A stretch of DNA of 64,000 bases from Rhodopirellula sp. (GCA_002701385.1 NZVD01000052.1:713-64712); one strand, 5' to 3'. Shown: positions 47,017 to 56,483, numbered from the stretch's first letter. Program-made: numbers and translations. The notes: generated by a model not told the origin, from the sequence alone.

Positions 47017-48321
47017 TTAAGCGAATGCCTGCTGAATTGGAGTACCATCACGGACGATCATGACCGGACGACCTGTCGCAGTATGATACTCTTTGTGATG
47101 ATCAATCCCCATGGCCTGATAGAATGTCGCAGCCACATCATCCGGAGTAATCGCTTCATTCGCCGGACCAGTCGCTTTGTCGTCACTCTTACCAATCACC
47201 TGACCACCACGGATTCCACCGCCAGCCATTAGCATGAACATACAACGTGGATAGTGATCTCGACCACCTTCTGTGGTACGTGTATTAATCTTCGGTGTAC
47301 GACCAAACTCGCCAGTCACATAAACAACCGTCGAATCTAGTAATCCCTTTTCTTCCAATCCAACAAACAAACCTGACAGACCTCGGTCAAAGTTTGGAAG
47401 CTGACGGTCTTTCAAGGCCGTAAAGTTATCACGGTGAGTATCCCATCCGCCATAGGTCAATGTTACAAATTTCACTCCAGATTCCACCAAGCGTGTTGCC
47501 AACAAACAGCTCGCACCGAAAGAAGAATCGCCGAACTTCGTTGCAAAGGTATCGGACTCTTTACTAATGTCAAAGGCCTGGCGAGAACGCGGTGAAGTAA
47601 TCATTGCGTGCGCTTGTTTACTGAATTGGTCCAAGCCTTCCAGTAGTTGACTATTCTGCTCAGCACCAGCAAAGGTATTATCCAAATCATTCAGCAATGA
47701 CTTACGCTTCTTGACTTCGGTCACTGTCAATCCGGCACCTAGCGAAACACCTCGCACTGAAAACGGCGAGCCAATCGTCGGAGTACGTCCCGTATTTAAC
47801 GGAGCGTATCGCACTCCCAAAAATCCCGCTCGCTGATTACTACGCGGAATCGCGACAAACTGAGGGATATCAGTCGGTTGCGACAGTTCTTTCGTTACCA
47901 CAGCGCCATAGCCTGGGTACTCAAGCGAAGCCAATGGACGGTTCCCCGTATTGACGTATTCCGTTCCCAGTCGGTGAGCTCCTAACGTATGCGAAACTCC
48001 ACGAAAAATAGCGAACTTATCTGCACACTGAGCTAGATTCGGCAGGTGCTCAGAGATTTCCACACCCTTAACGTTTGTCTTGATCGGATTGAATGTCCCT
48101 CGATACTCGCTCGGTGCATCTGGTTTCAAGTCGAAAGTATCCATGTGAGACGGCCCACCGTTCAGATTGACAAAAATCGCGTTTTTGCCCTGAGCCTGAG
48201 CCAACTCTCCTGCCTGAGCCATACTTAGATAGCTAGCAAGATTCACTCCGGCCAATCCAGCCGTACCGACGCGTAAAAAATCGCGGCGTTTCACTCCGTC
48301 ACAAGTCTTGTGAACTGTCAT
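47017..48321 (-). CDS. DUF1501 family, Tat-exported protein (pair 3)
   Basis: The 434-residue product has a twin-arginine signal (K-R-R-D-F-L-R-V-G, residues 11-19). DUF1501 features are F-V-N-L-N-G-G-P-S-H-M-D-T-F-D-L-K, a central F-V-T-L-T-Y-G-G-W-D-T-H, V-T-G-E-F-G-R-T, and G-R-D-H-Y-P-R-C-M-F. The position where the other two copies have H-H reads H-Y here. It is 57 bases downstream of its DUF1549 partner and followed by a clear terminator, so the two genes form a defined operon. Function of the family is unknown. Confidence 0.9.
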   Translation of the reverse strand: MTVHKTCDGVKRRDFLRVGTAGLAGVNLASYLSMAQAGELAQAQGKNAIFVNLNGGPSHMDTFDLKPDAPSEYRGTFNPIKTNVKGVEISEHLPNLAQCADKFAIFRGVSHTLGAHRLGTEYVNTGNRPLASLEYPGYGAVVTKELSQPTDIPQFVAIPRSNQRAGFLGVRYAPLNTGRTPTIGSPFSVRGVSLGAGLTVTEVKKRKSLLNDLDNTFAGAEQNSQLLEGLDQFSKQAHAMITSPRSRQAFDISKESDTFATKFGDSSFGASCLLATRLVESGVKFVTLTYGGWDTHRDNFTALKDRQLPNFDRGLSGLFVGLEEKGLLDSTVVYVTGEFGRTPKINTRTTEGGRDHYPRCMFMLMAGGGIRGGQVIGKSDDKATGPANEAITPDDVAATFYQAMGIDHHKEYHTATGRPVMIVRDGTPIQQAFA

Positions 48322-48378
48322 CTCTTGATCCTCTTATGTACTGTCTGTTTTCACAGCGGGTTTCATGGGATTTCTGAA

Positions 48379-51063
48379 TTAGTGATTCAGGACAAATTCC
48401 TTGGTATTGACCAAGGCCCATAACAGACCTCGAACTCCATTAATCGTGTCGTCTGAATTATCAATGAACTCAATACTACGAGCTAATTCTGTTTCGTTCG
48501 GATAGCGAGTCAGCGTACGCAAATAGGCCTGCTCTACAATTTCCTGTTTTTGTTCCTGACTCAATCTCGGATTTTCCGATTGTTCTTTTTTCATATAGTC
48601 CGGCAGGCCAAACGTTTTGATTTGTCTGCGACGAGAAGCTACTGCTTTGTCGAGGAACTCTTTCTTCGCCGGGTCCGCTTTCAAAATTTCAATTCTGGCG
48701 TCCAACTTTTTCATAAGCTCGTTGTAATTACCCGGCCGACGCGGCTGCTGAGCCGTCTGAACATCAAACGGTAAGTCATAGCTTTGGGCAACCTGAGACA
48801 ACCACCCACTATTTCGACGATTCATCAGGTCATATACAACACTGTCATTTTGCAGGAATACCGTTTGCAACAACGTTGCATCTGAGGAACGATCACATTC
48901 GCAGTTACTCTCACGTGTCGACCGCCCAAAGACCATCAAAGGAAAAGCATCTCCTCCGCCTCCTTGTAAGAACCGTTCGCTCGAAGTTGGAATCGCAATA
49001 CTTCGCCCCTGCATTTCGTGGTGCATTCGCATCGCTTCAGTATCCGAAGCGGTTGCTAACCGCAAGGCATCCACAGTCACTTCCGCTGGCAATCGACGTG
49101 GATGCTGGTGACTAAAGTTCGTCTTATCCTGAGCATTGAAATCGTTAGCCACCCAGGTTTGCTGATAAGTTCGGCTCATCACAATTTCACGATGAACCCA
49201 CTTCATATCAAAACCACTTTCAATGAATCCCTGGGTCAGATAATCCAACAATGCCTTGTTACTGGGAGCATTGGCCAAACTCAAGTCATCCGGTGGATCC
49301 ACGATACCGCGACCGAAGTAATTCGCCCAAGCTCGATTCACAAATGCTTTGGCAAAGTAAGGATTGTCTTCTCCACGCAACCATTCCATCAACGGCTTCC
49401 GCATATCCTGTCCGGCTTCAAAGGAAATCGTGGTGTCACCGAGAATCGTCGCTTCAGTAACAGGACTGCCGTTCGGTCGACCATTTTCATCGACCTGACG
49501 TCCGGCGAAAGAATAGACGACAGGAAACGGTACAACAGAGCCCTTTCTCATTTCCGAAGTAATCTGACGTCGCAAATCACCGCCTCTCAATCCCTTCAGT
49601 CCGAGATCTGCAATCATTTGGTTGTATTGTGCGCGATCTTCTTTCGCTGGCGGTGTTACCGAAAGGCGTACCCCTGTAAAGAAGTTGGAGAATTCGGCAA
49701 AGTCCTGTTTGGACCAAACATCGAAGGGATGCTTGTGGCATTGAGCACATTGAATCCGGATTCCCATAAAGGCATAGGCAAAACTGATGGCTCGTTCCGG
49801 AGGCAATCGAAATTCTCGACGAGCCCAGTAATAAGGCATGGTCTTCATACCGGAAACATCGAGCTCATCCTTTTTGTGCAGCTCAGTCATTTCCCGACAG
49901 AACTCATCATAGGATTGTCCCTGATCCATCGACGTCCCCAGAATAATCCCTTCAGCCAATTCGTCATAAGGGACGTTCTGAGCGATTCGTTGCTCAATCC
50001 ACTTGAACCAAATATCTCCAGGGCCTGTACGAATCGGCGAAGTATTTACAAGTTGCTGATCGTTGTTACCTGTGAAGTCGCTCAGTTTGGTAGCCCACCA
50101 GGAAGCGTACCCAGGACTATTGAGTAATTGTTCGATCTTCTGCGCCCGCTTATTTGGCGACTTGTCGTTGAGAAATTCAGCCGTCTCCGTGGCTGTAGGA
50201 AGTGTACCGGCAATATCCAGTGAAACTCGTCTTAGAAACTCAGCGTCCGATCCTAATTCCGACGGAACGATTCCAAGCTTGCGTAACTTTTCCACCACTA
50301 ATTCATCCACTCGGGTTGGTGTCTCCACCCGGGGATACTTTTTCCCAACGAGATTGGTCAGAGGTCGTAACACTGGCACGGGCACCACGGCCTTGTCATA
50401 GGAAATAACCACATGGGTATCTCCTTTCGATTCACCGGAAGTCACCAAACCGTTTTCATCGATATCTGCGATGAGATTATCATTGGTGTAATAGCGAACC
50501 AGAGGTGTCACATCTTCCCGCGTCCCATCATCCCAAACCGCGATCACCTTCATCTGTACTGTTTGGTTTGGCTTCGAGAATTGAATTTCAGTAGGTGTGA
50601 TTTCAACCTCGATGAGTTTTGAAATGTTGGTCTCATCAAATTCCGCACCACCGGCAACCCATTTTCGAAGCACGTTGTATTCCCAACTACCTTTGTCGTA
50701 TCGCTTACCACCTTCATGAGCAAAGTCATCGGTTGGCTTCAAAATGATCAAACTTTCATCGGGTGACTCCAGATTAACTCGTGGACTTTCTTCATCAAAA
50801 AGAGCCTGGTGATCGACGGCAAAATCGTATCCAAAGAGTGAAAGCTGAAAGCCTCCCCGACCTTGAAACGATCCATGGCAAGCGCGGCCGTTACACCCGA
50901 GTCGACTCATTAATGGAACCACATGGCGTTGAAAATCAGGGACTTCTTCGTGGGAAGCCGCGCTAAACCGCTGGTTTACTGGCTTTAGAGGTTGGGCTGA
51001 ATGTAAATCCGAAAATGAACCAAACAGGAATACAATCAGTACTACTAAATACAAGTTTTTCAT
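48379..51063 (-). CDS. Big_2-like/DUF1549/DUF1553 protein with C-x4-C-H motif (pair 3)
   Basis: This 894-residue secreted protein has a signal peptide (residues 1-23). An unusual C57-N-G-R-A-C62-H63 (C-x4-C-H rather than C-x-x-C-H) is followed by a beta-sandwich region about 155-225 like bacterial Ig (Big_2) domains. DUF1549 is about 245-460 with C-A-Q-C-H-K-H-P-F-D, and DUF1553 about 560-830. It is the first gene of the pair 3 operon; a GGAG Shine-Dalgarno sequence precedes the ATG. A leader with several inverted repeats lies upstream. Whether the C-x4-C-H holds haem is open; C-x4-C-H haem sites are known in some cytochromes. Confidence 0.88.
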   Translation of the reverse strand: MKNLYLVVLIVFLFGSFSDLHSAQPLKPVNQRFSAASHEEVPDFQRHVVPLMSRLGCNGRACHGSFQGRGGFQLSLFGYDFAVDHQALFDEESPRVNLESPDESLIILKPTDDFAHEGGKRYDKGSWEYNVLRKWVAGGAEFDETNISKLIEVEITPTEIQFSKPNQTVQMKVIAVWDDGTREDVTPLVRYYTNDNLIADIDENGLVTSGESKGDTHVVISYDKAVVPVPVLRPLTNLVGKKYPRVETPTRVDELVVEKLRKLGIVPSELGSDAEFLRRVSLDIAGTLPTATETAEFLNDKSPNKRAQKIEQLLNSPGYASWWATKLSDFTGNNDQQLVNTSPIRTGPGDIWFKWIEQRIAQNVPYDELAEGIILGTSMDQGQSYDEFCREMTELHKKDELDVSGMKTMPYYWARREFRLPPERAISFAYAFMGIRIQCAQCHKHPFDVWSKQDFAEFSNFFTGVRLSVTPPAKEDRAQYNQMIADLGLKGLRGGDLRRQITSEMRKGSVVPFPVVYSFAGRQVDENGRPNGSPVTEATILGDTTISFEAGQDMRKPLMEWLRGEDNPYFAKAFVNRAWANYFGRGIVDPPDDLSLANAPSNKALLDYLTQGFIESGFDMKWVHREIVMSRTYQQTWVANDFNAQDKTNFSHQHPRRLPAEVTVDALRLATASDTEAMRMHHEMQGRSIAIPTSSERFLQGGGGDAFPLMVFGRSTRESNCECDRSSDATLLQTVFLQNDSVVYDLMNRRNSGWLSQVAQSYDLPFDVQTAQQPRRPGNYNELMKKLDARIEILKADPAKKEFLDKAVASRRRQIKTFGLPDYMKKEQSENPRLSQEQKQEIVEQAYLRTLTRYPNETELARSIEFIDNSDDTINGVRGLLWALVNTKEFVLNH

Positions 51064-51219
51064 CGTTGAGAAAACTCCAAGCCAGCCGTGTGATACAAAA
51101 CGGCCGATCTATCGAATCTGCCAACACAACCTAACTCATAAAACCCTAGAAAAAATGTCGACACATAGGTGTTAGAAACTATTCCACTAGTCTAATAGCC
51201 GGCATAGTTTCTCTCAACG
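51064..51219 (-). promoter_or_regulatory. Structured 5' leader of the pair 3 operon (candidate)
   Basis: On the minus strand, CGTTGAG (complement of 51213-51219) can pair with CTCAACG directly before the ATG (complement of 51064-51070). Nested inside are two more perfect stems: AGAAACTAT/ATAGTTTCT (51174-51182 with 51204-51212) and GCCGT/ACGGC (51085-51089 with 51100-51104). The closing helix would sit between the Shine-Dalgarno sequence and the start codon. A weak promoter (TTGAGG, 15 bases, TAGGAT) lies just upstream. The pairing is visible; regulation is inferred. Confidence 0.4.
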
Positions 51220-51280
51220 GCATCCTAAACATTCCTCTTACCTCAATTCCCTTTATTTATTTATCAATTCCCAAGCAATT

Positions 51281-51298
51281 GCCCGTATTAGAACGGGC
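51281..51298. repeat. GC-rich 6-bp stem-loop in the divergent region
   Basis: GCCCGT/ACGGGC with a 6-base loop, in the 322-base gap between the minus-strand pair 3 operon and the plus-strand permease gene. No T-run follows on either strand. The remainder of this gap holds no ORF. Confidence 0.5.
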
Positions 51299-51385
51299 CA
51301 AGCCATGCCGAATTGACCGAAAAATATAGTGTGTCTGTAATGACCACCCATAATCAAATCGCAAAAAACAACAGGAGTTTCCAGC

Positions 51386-53230
51386 TTGTTCGGTCCAGTA
51401 TTTAATCGGGAAGCGTTAGCGTTACCTCGTCGTCCTCGGCACTACATATTCCGAGCTGTCTACGTGTTGTCACTGCTGATTCTGATGAGTACATCCTGGA
51501 TGATCCTTGCAGGGACTCAGGTAGTGGAAAACCTTGGAGATCTGGCACGCTTCGGCTCGACGTTTTTCCAGATTCTGGCACCACTCCAACTCGCTCTGTT
51601 GATCTTTCTCTCAGCCTTTGGAGCGGCCAGCGCAGTCAGTCAGGAAAAAGACAAACGGACAATCATCCTGCTGTTGTTAACTCGACTAACAAACAAAGAG
51701 CTCGTTTTGGGCAAATTACTTGCCTCATTACTTTCTCCGCTCCTACTCGTTTTTGCCTCCATACCAGTACTAATGTCCGTTCAATTATTTGGCGGCGTAT
51801 CTGGGCATCAGGTATTGCGAGTTGTCATTATTACTTACGCTGCCACACTGGTCGCCGGGTCACTCGGCAGCACATTTGCTCTATGGCGTGAAAAGACATT
51901 TCAAACCTTGTCGATTACAACCTTGACGATTGTACTTTGGCTGGGGCTTTGGGAAGGGCTTTACGCGTTAGGCTCCTCGACGCCAATCCTGCAATCCTTG
52001 GCAAACTGGGCGAGTCCTGTTCGGGGCATCTCTGCCGCAGTCATACCGACGATCGCCAATCATGGAGCCTGGACATTATCCGACCCAGCGATTTGCTTTA
52101 CTCTGTTTGCGTTATTGATGACGTGCCTACTCAATGCCATTGCTATTGCCAAAGTTAGAATCTGGAACCCTTCCCGTGAAGTGCGTCAGCAACAGCAACA
52201 GGAAGACGACGTGGACTCGATTTTGGATAAGCAATTATCCAAGGATGAAATTCAGCAAATTGCCGAACAAGCGCGAGCGACCCATGTCGATGCGATGCGA
52301 CGAGCTGGGACCCACTCGGAAGTGGCCGTTGAATCGCGACGTGTTTGGGACAACCCTGTGCTATGGAGAGAAATCTGCACGTGGGCATACGGTCGTAAAA
52401 TCGTCATTGTACGACTGGCCTACCTGTTAATGGTTTTCCTAGCCTTCCTAGCACTCAATCAGGCACTAACCAATGCAGACAATGGAATTGCGCGAACGGG
52501 GATCAATTCCATCTTCCCGGCAGCTGCCTCCTCACTCGCTACACTTTTTCTGGTCAGTCTAGTGATCATCAATGCTCTGGCAGTGAATTCCATTACCAAT
52601 GAACGAGATGGCCAGGCACTCGATTTACTACTGGTCACAGATATCTCACCTGCCGAATTCGTTTTTGGGAAACTTTGGGGTGTCTTTTATGTGACTAAGG
52701 AAATGATTGTCCTGCCTCTGGCGATGGCAATTTACTTACTTGTACGCGGAGGTATTGAATTTGAAGGGTTACTATTCCTCATCACCGGGCTGATCGTGCT
52801 CACGTTTTTTGTCACAATGCTGGGAATTCACTGCGGGCTAAATTATGCCAGCAGTAAGTCGGCGATCAGTGTCAGCATGGGAAGCGTCTTCTTTCTTTTC
52901 CTAGGCGTTATCACCTGTATCATGGTGATGATTTCCTTTAGCGGTTCATTTGAACAGCAGCTTGCTCCATTCCTAGCATTCATTCTGGGCGGAAGTGTTG
53001 GGTTATATGTCGCATTAGGATTCCGCAATCCTTCGTCGGCAATCTTCTGGTCTACCCTACTGTTACCTTTCGCGACGTTTCATGCCATCACAAGCTTTTT
53101 CATTGAGCATCACCTCACCAGCGTCATGGTGATCTCGGTGATTTACGGATTTACAACGCTGGCGATGATGATGCCAGCCATTGGAGAATTCGATGTCGCG
53201 ATGGGCCGAACCAAAAGTGCAGACGATTAA
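51386..53230 (+). CDS. Duplicated ABC-2-type permease (second)
   Basis: The 614-residue protein starts at TTG; an AGGAG Shine-Dalgarno sequence 8 bases upstream supports this unusual start. Like the permease at 38049, it is an internal duplication: G-P-V-F-N-R-E-A at the N terminus and N-P-V-L-W-R-E-I near residue 320, each followed by several membrane helices. A polar stretch rich in Gln and Asp separates the halves. No ATPase gene is adjacent, so it may use the ATPase at 39844 or one outside the window. Substrate is unknown. Confidence 0.8.
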   Translation: MFGPVFNREALALPRRPRHYIFRAVYVLSLLILMSTSWMILAGTQVVENLGDLARFGSTFFQILAPLQLALLIFLSAFGAASAVSQEKDKRTIILLLLTRLTNKELVLGKLLASLLSPLLLVFASIPVLMSVQLFGGVSGHQVLRVVIITYAATLVAGSLGSTFALWREKTFQTLSITTLTIVLWLGLWEGLYALGSSTPILQSLANWASPVRGISAAVIPTIANHGAWTLSDPAICFTLFALLMTCLLNAIAIAKVRIWNPSREVRQQQQQEDDVDSILDKQLSKDEIQQIAEQARATHVDAMRRAGTHSEVAVESRRVWDNPVLWREICTWAYGRKIVIVRLAYLLMVFLAFLALNQALTNADNGIARTGINSIFPAAASSLATLFLVSLVIINALAVNSITNERDGQALDLLLVTDISPAEFVFGKLWGVFYVTKEMIVLPLAMAIYLLVRGGIEFEGLLFLITGLIVLTFFVTMLGIHCGLNYASSKSAISVSMGSVFFLFLGVITCIMVMISFSGSFEQQLAPFLAFILGGSVGLYVALGFRNPSSAIFWSTLLLPFATFHAITSFFIEHHLTSVMVISVIYGFTTLAMMMPAIGEFDVAMGRTKSADD

Positions 53231-53251
53231 GCAAGCTTTAGAATTCGCCGC

Positions 53252-54205
53252 TTAGGTCATAATGGCTTGTATCAGATCGTCATGATACACCACACCGATC
53301 ACCTGATTACGAGCGTTCGTTACTCCAGCCAGAGGCAGGCGATTTTCTCTCATTTCCACAAGCGCTTCAGTCAATTGACAGGTCACTGGAAAGGTAGGTA
53401 GCGCACAATACTGTGCAATAGTCTGTTGATCGCGCAACCTCATTTCAATCATCGAGATGTACCCCACCGGATTCTTCCGATGTGATTTATAAACAACCAG
53501 TGTTGCCATTTGTGTCAGTTTCGCAGCCCGCTCCAACTCCTCTATCGTACTTTCAACATCCACCATATTGACCTGTGGCAGAGGTCGAAACAGTTCATTC
53601 AACGTGGCATTACTAGAAGCAAACAGACGTCTGGTCAGATCCCTTTGCCCGTGTGTCAGCAAACCTGCAATTTCACCGTCTTGAAGAACTCGCTGAAGCG
53701 ATTGCCGAGCCATTGTCAACTGGACTCTAAGCGGTGTTTCTCCGACCATTAGTTGGAGCACTTTAGCAAAGCACCAGAGGACTAAAGCGATCGGAGCAAA
53801 CAAAAGAACGAAGACTAAAAACAATGGCCCGATCGACCGAATCAGTCGATTCGGCGAGTCATTAAAGGTACTCTTCGGTAGGAGTTCGCCAAAGACAAAT
53901 ACAACTGGAGTAAAGAGAATGGAAACCAAGACTTCCGCATTTTGTGCCGGATACCACAATTGGCTGGCAAGCACGATTGCAAAAGACGTGAGATAATTGG
54001 CCAGATTATTTCCCACCAACGTCGTCGCCACGAATACCGACGGGTTGTTCGTCAACCACAATAAACGACGGGAAACAAAGTCCCCATCGCGACCATCTAA
54101 CACCAACCTGACGCGAGTAACTCGGTAAAAACCCGTTTCACTGCCACTGAAAAAGGCACTCAGTAACAACCCAAGTAACAGCAGTACTATGATCGCCCAA
54201 ATCAT
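53252..54205 (-). CDS. CNNM/CorC-like DUF21 protein, short form
   Basis: This 317-residue protein has a DUF21 membrane domain (about 1-185) with F-S-G-S-E-T-G-F-Y-R-V, V-G-N-N-L-A-N-Y and F-G-E-L-L-P-K-S, the signatures of CNNM-type transporters. The rest (215-310) resembles a CBS pair but is short, and no C-terminal CorC/HlyC domain is present. Its ATG overlaps the stop of the 427-residue paralogue (4 bases), so the pair is translationally coupled. The two may form a heteromer. A role in divalent cation efflux is taken from the family. Confidence 0.84.
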   Translation of the reverse strand: MIWAIIVLLLLGLLLSAFFSGSETGFYRVTRVRLVLDGRDGDFVSRRLLWLTNNPSVFVATTLVGNNLANYLTSFAIVLASQLWYPAQNAEVLVSILFTPVVFVFGELLPKSTFNDSPNRLIRSIGPLFLVFVLLFAPIALVLWCFAKVLQLMVGETPLRVQLTMARQSLQRVLQDGEIAGLLTHGQRDLTRRLFASSNATLNELFRPLPQVNMVDVESTIEELERAAKLTQMATLVVYKSHRKNPVGYISMIEMRLRDQQTIAQYCALPTFPVTCQLTEALVEMRENRLPLAGVTNARNQVIGVVYHDDLIQAIMT

Positions 54206-55485
54206 GAAGTCGGCCCCCGTGCGCCATCATGTCTGGAGTCTGGAGTTTGCTGATCACGAATCTTGACTTCCACTCGACAACGCCCTCGCTCGGCAGCCTC
54301 AATGACGTCCATTTCCAACGGACCCCATTGGCAATGATCACCTGTTTTAGGAAGAGCCTGCAAAACCTCCTGTAACACTCCCTGAATAGTGACGCTGCGC
54401 GTTTCCGGCAATACGACCTGAAGCTGTTTCTCGAGACGTTTCAATGTAGCTAATCCCATCACATGCCAAACCCCATCCTCGAGTAACTGAATCGGAGGTT
54501 CATCCGTGATGCGTCTGGTACGACTCGGAGCATCCACAAAGACAGCATCAGCGATGTCGTCGATTGTAATAATTCCGATTGTCTCACCATGTTCATTGAC
54601 GACATTGGCAACTTGCCGTTGTGTGGCACGAAGCTTTTCATAGACATCAGCAACACTGGCACACCAGGGAATCGTGACAAGCCTCTTACCCATTTGTGAA
54701 TACCCCGGCTTGAATTCGATCAAGTCATCAGCGTCAATCGAATATTGGATTTCCTCCGAACCCCTGTGGGTCACCAACACAAATCCACTGGGTGGGAATT
54801 TCTCTTTCAGGTCTTCAATCGTGACTGGCGCCTGGAAAGTCACAAATTGACGACGCGGGCGCATCCACTCATCTGCTCTTAATTGAGACAGGCTTACGAT
54901 GTTTCTCAACATTCGATATTCGTGAGGATCCAATTGCGCATCCTGTGTTGAAAGTTCCACAGCTCGTTCTATGTCGGACATTTCCAAATCAGGTTCAGGA
55001 GTGATTCTTGGGAAGAGCAAACGTTTCAAAAACAGATTAATAAATCGTAAGATAGGTAACAGAGGGTCAACACAGCGTACTGCCATAGCAAGGGGGAATG
55101 CCACTAACCCGGCATAACTACGACTACGCAAAACAGCAAAACTCTTCGGAAACATCTCACTGAAGAAGATCACTAGAAACAAGCTGACAAAAGCAAACAA
55201 GACTCCCCAGCCACCATCCTGTTCTTCCAATTGCATTCCAACTCTTGCGGAAATCGTGAAATAGATCATGTTGATCACGAGATTCCAAAAGAGAATAGCT
55301 GAGAGTAAGCGATCGGGCTGCTCCATCAGTCGAGCAGCCATACGTTGGGATGCATTTCCGGAGGCTAGGAAACGAAGGTCCTGCCGCTGCAAATAGAAAT
55401 AGGCAGCTTCACTAGCCGAAAATAACCCGGACAGCACAATTAGAATTGCCATGGAAGTCAGCCATGGCATAACCTCAGCCCACAC
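54202..55485 (-). CDS. CNNM/CorC-like DUF21-CBS protein
   Basis: The 427-residue product has an N-terminal DUF21 membrane domain (about 1-180; F-S-A-S-E-A-A-Y-F and F-S-E-M-F-P-K-S), then a CBS pair (about 205-330; I-G-I-I-T-I-D-D-I-A-D-A-V) and a CorC/HlyC-like C-terminal domain (about 345-415). This is the full-length CNNM/YfjD architecture. It is encoded upstream of, and overlapping by 4 bases, the shorter paralogue. Such proteins export Mg or other divalent cations, or regulate transport; neither is testable here. The gene is first in its operon. Confidence 0.87.
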   Translation of the reverse strand: MWAEVMPWLTSMAILIVLSGLFSASEAAYFYLQRQDLRFLASGNASQRMAARLMEQPDRLLSAILFWNLVINMIYFTISARVGMQLEEQDGGWGVLFAFVSLFLVIFFSEMFPKSFAVLRSRSYAGLVAFPLAMAVRCVDPLLPILRFINLFLKRLLFPRITPEPDLEMSDIERAVELSTQDAQLDPHEYRMLRNIVSLSQLRADEWMRPRRQFVTFQAPVTIEDLKEKFPPSGFVLVTHRGSEEIQYSIDADDLIEFKPGYSQMGKRLVTIPWCASVADVYEKLRATQRQVANVVNEHGETIGIITIDDIADAVFVDAPSRTRRITDEPPIQLLEDGVWHVMGLATLKRLEKQLQVVLPETRSVTIQGVLQEVLQALPKTGDHCQWGPLEMDVIEAAERGRCRVEVKIRDQQTPDSRHDGARGPTS

Positions 55486-55571
55486 TGTTGATTAACGCCC
55501 CTTTAGTAATGATCAGACATCCAGTTCAACAGAATTCCAATATACCAAATGGGTACAATACACTCACTAAT

Positions 55572-56483
55572 CTAGTTAGGCGTTGGTGAGTTCGCCTGTA
55601 GCTGTTGAAGCAATTGCTGAGCAGCGGCATGGTCCGGAGCGTGTTTCAAGGCTTGCCGTAAAGCCAGTGAGGCTCCCGAAAGGTTATCTTTAGACAAATG
55701 TAACTCCGCTAGTCGATAATAAGTATCCTCGTGACTTCCGTCGTGCTTGAGCGCCAACTCCAGTCGTTCTCGAGCATCTTCCAATCGACCCAACTGCTGT
55801 AATGCCCGAGCGTGAGTTTGGAGAACTCTAACTACCAGACCATCCTCAAGTTTTACCACAGGTATCGTTGTTACAATACTCAACGCATTTTGAAAGCGAC
55901 GTTGTTGTATATAGATATTGGCGACCTCGAGCTGTAATGGAACATATTGGTCATAATCCTCTTCATTAAATTTGCCCAATACAAAGTGAAAGTCGTCTAA
56001 CGCCTTCGAAGGTAAATTCAGTTGTTTATAAATCCTGGCACGCAGAATTCTGGATTCGATCGCTTGTGCATCCTGATCCAAGACACGCATAATCGCTTGC
56101 AACGCTCGATTGAGATCACCAAATTCATAATTCATTTGAGCCAGTTTGCTGAGTTTCGAGGGATCATGCCCAGACGAATTAGCCGCCATTGCCATCTGGT
56201 TGATAGCTCTAGTGCGATTACCCATTTCCCAATTCGACTCCGAAAGACGCTCGAGAATTACCGGATCATTGGGAGTCAATTGACTCGCCTTTTGATACTG
56301 TTCCAACGCCAACGTGTGATGGCCTTCCTTGGTAGCTTCATCACCAGCATGTAAAAATGTCCTGGACTCGCTCCAATCCTGAATAGGATTCGCTAGATTC
56401 AATGTCTTACAACCAACCAATAGCAGGAGCACCAGACAGCTCCAGCTAAGTGGTGAATAAGTCTTGTACGATATTGAATTCAT
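55572..56483 (-). CDS. Tetratricopeptide-repeat lipoprotein
   Basis: The open frame extends to 56759, but the start at 56483 is preferred because it opens a lipoprotein signal (L-L-V-G-C25); the longer reading would overlap the divergent gene. The mature protein, about 280 residues, is a TPR solenoid with helical repeats such as L-A-L-E-Q-Y-Q-K-A-S-Q-L-T-P-N-D and D-T-Y-Y-R-L-A-E-L-H-L-S-K-D-N-L. TPR lipoproteins often scaffold envelope assemblies. It is a single gene on the minus strand, 87 bases from the CNNM gene it precedes. Confidence 0.8.
   Translation of the reverse strand: MNSISYKTYSPLSWSCLVLLLLVGCKTLNLANPIQDWSESRTFLHAGDEATKEGHHTLALEQYQKASQLTPNDPVILERLSESNWEMGNRTRAINQMAMAANSSGHDPSKLSKLAQMNYEFGDLNRALQAIMRVLDQDAQAIESRILRARIYKQLNLPSKALDDFHFVLGKFNEEDYDQYVPLQLEVANIYIQQRRFQNALSIVTTIPVVKLEDGLVVRVLQTHARALQQLGRLEDARERLELALKHDGSHEDTYYRLAELHLSKDNLSGASLALRQALKHAPDHAAAQQLLQQLQANSPTPN

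Noticed and set aside
49102-50127. 341-residue plus-strand frame
   Set aside because: It lies wholly antisense inside the DUF1549/DUF1553 gene and has no family features.
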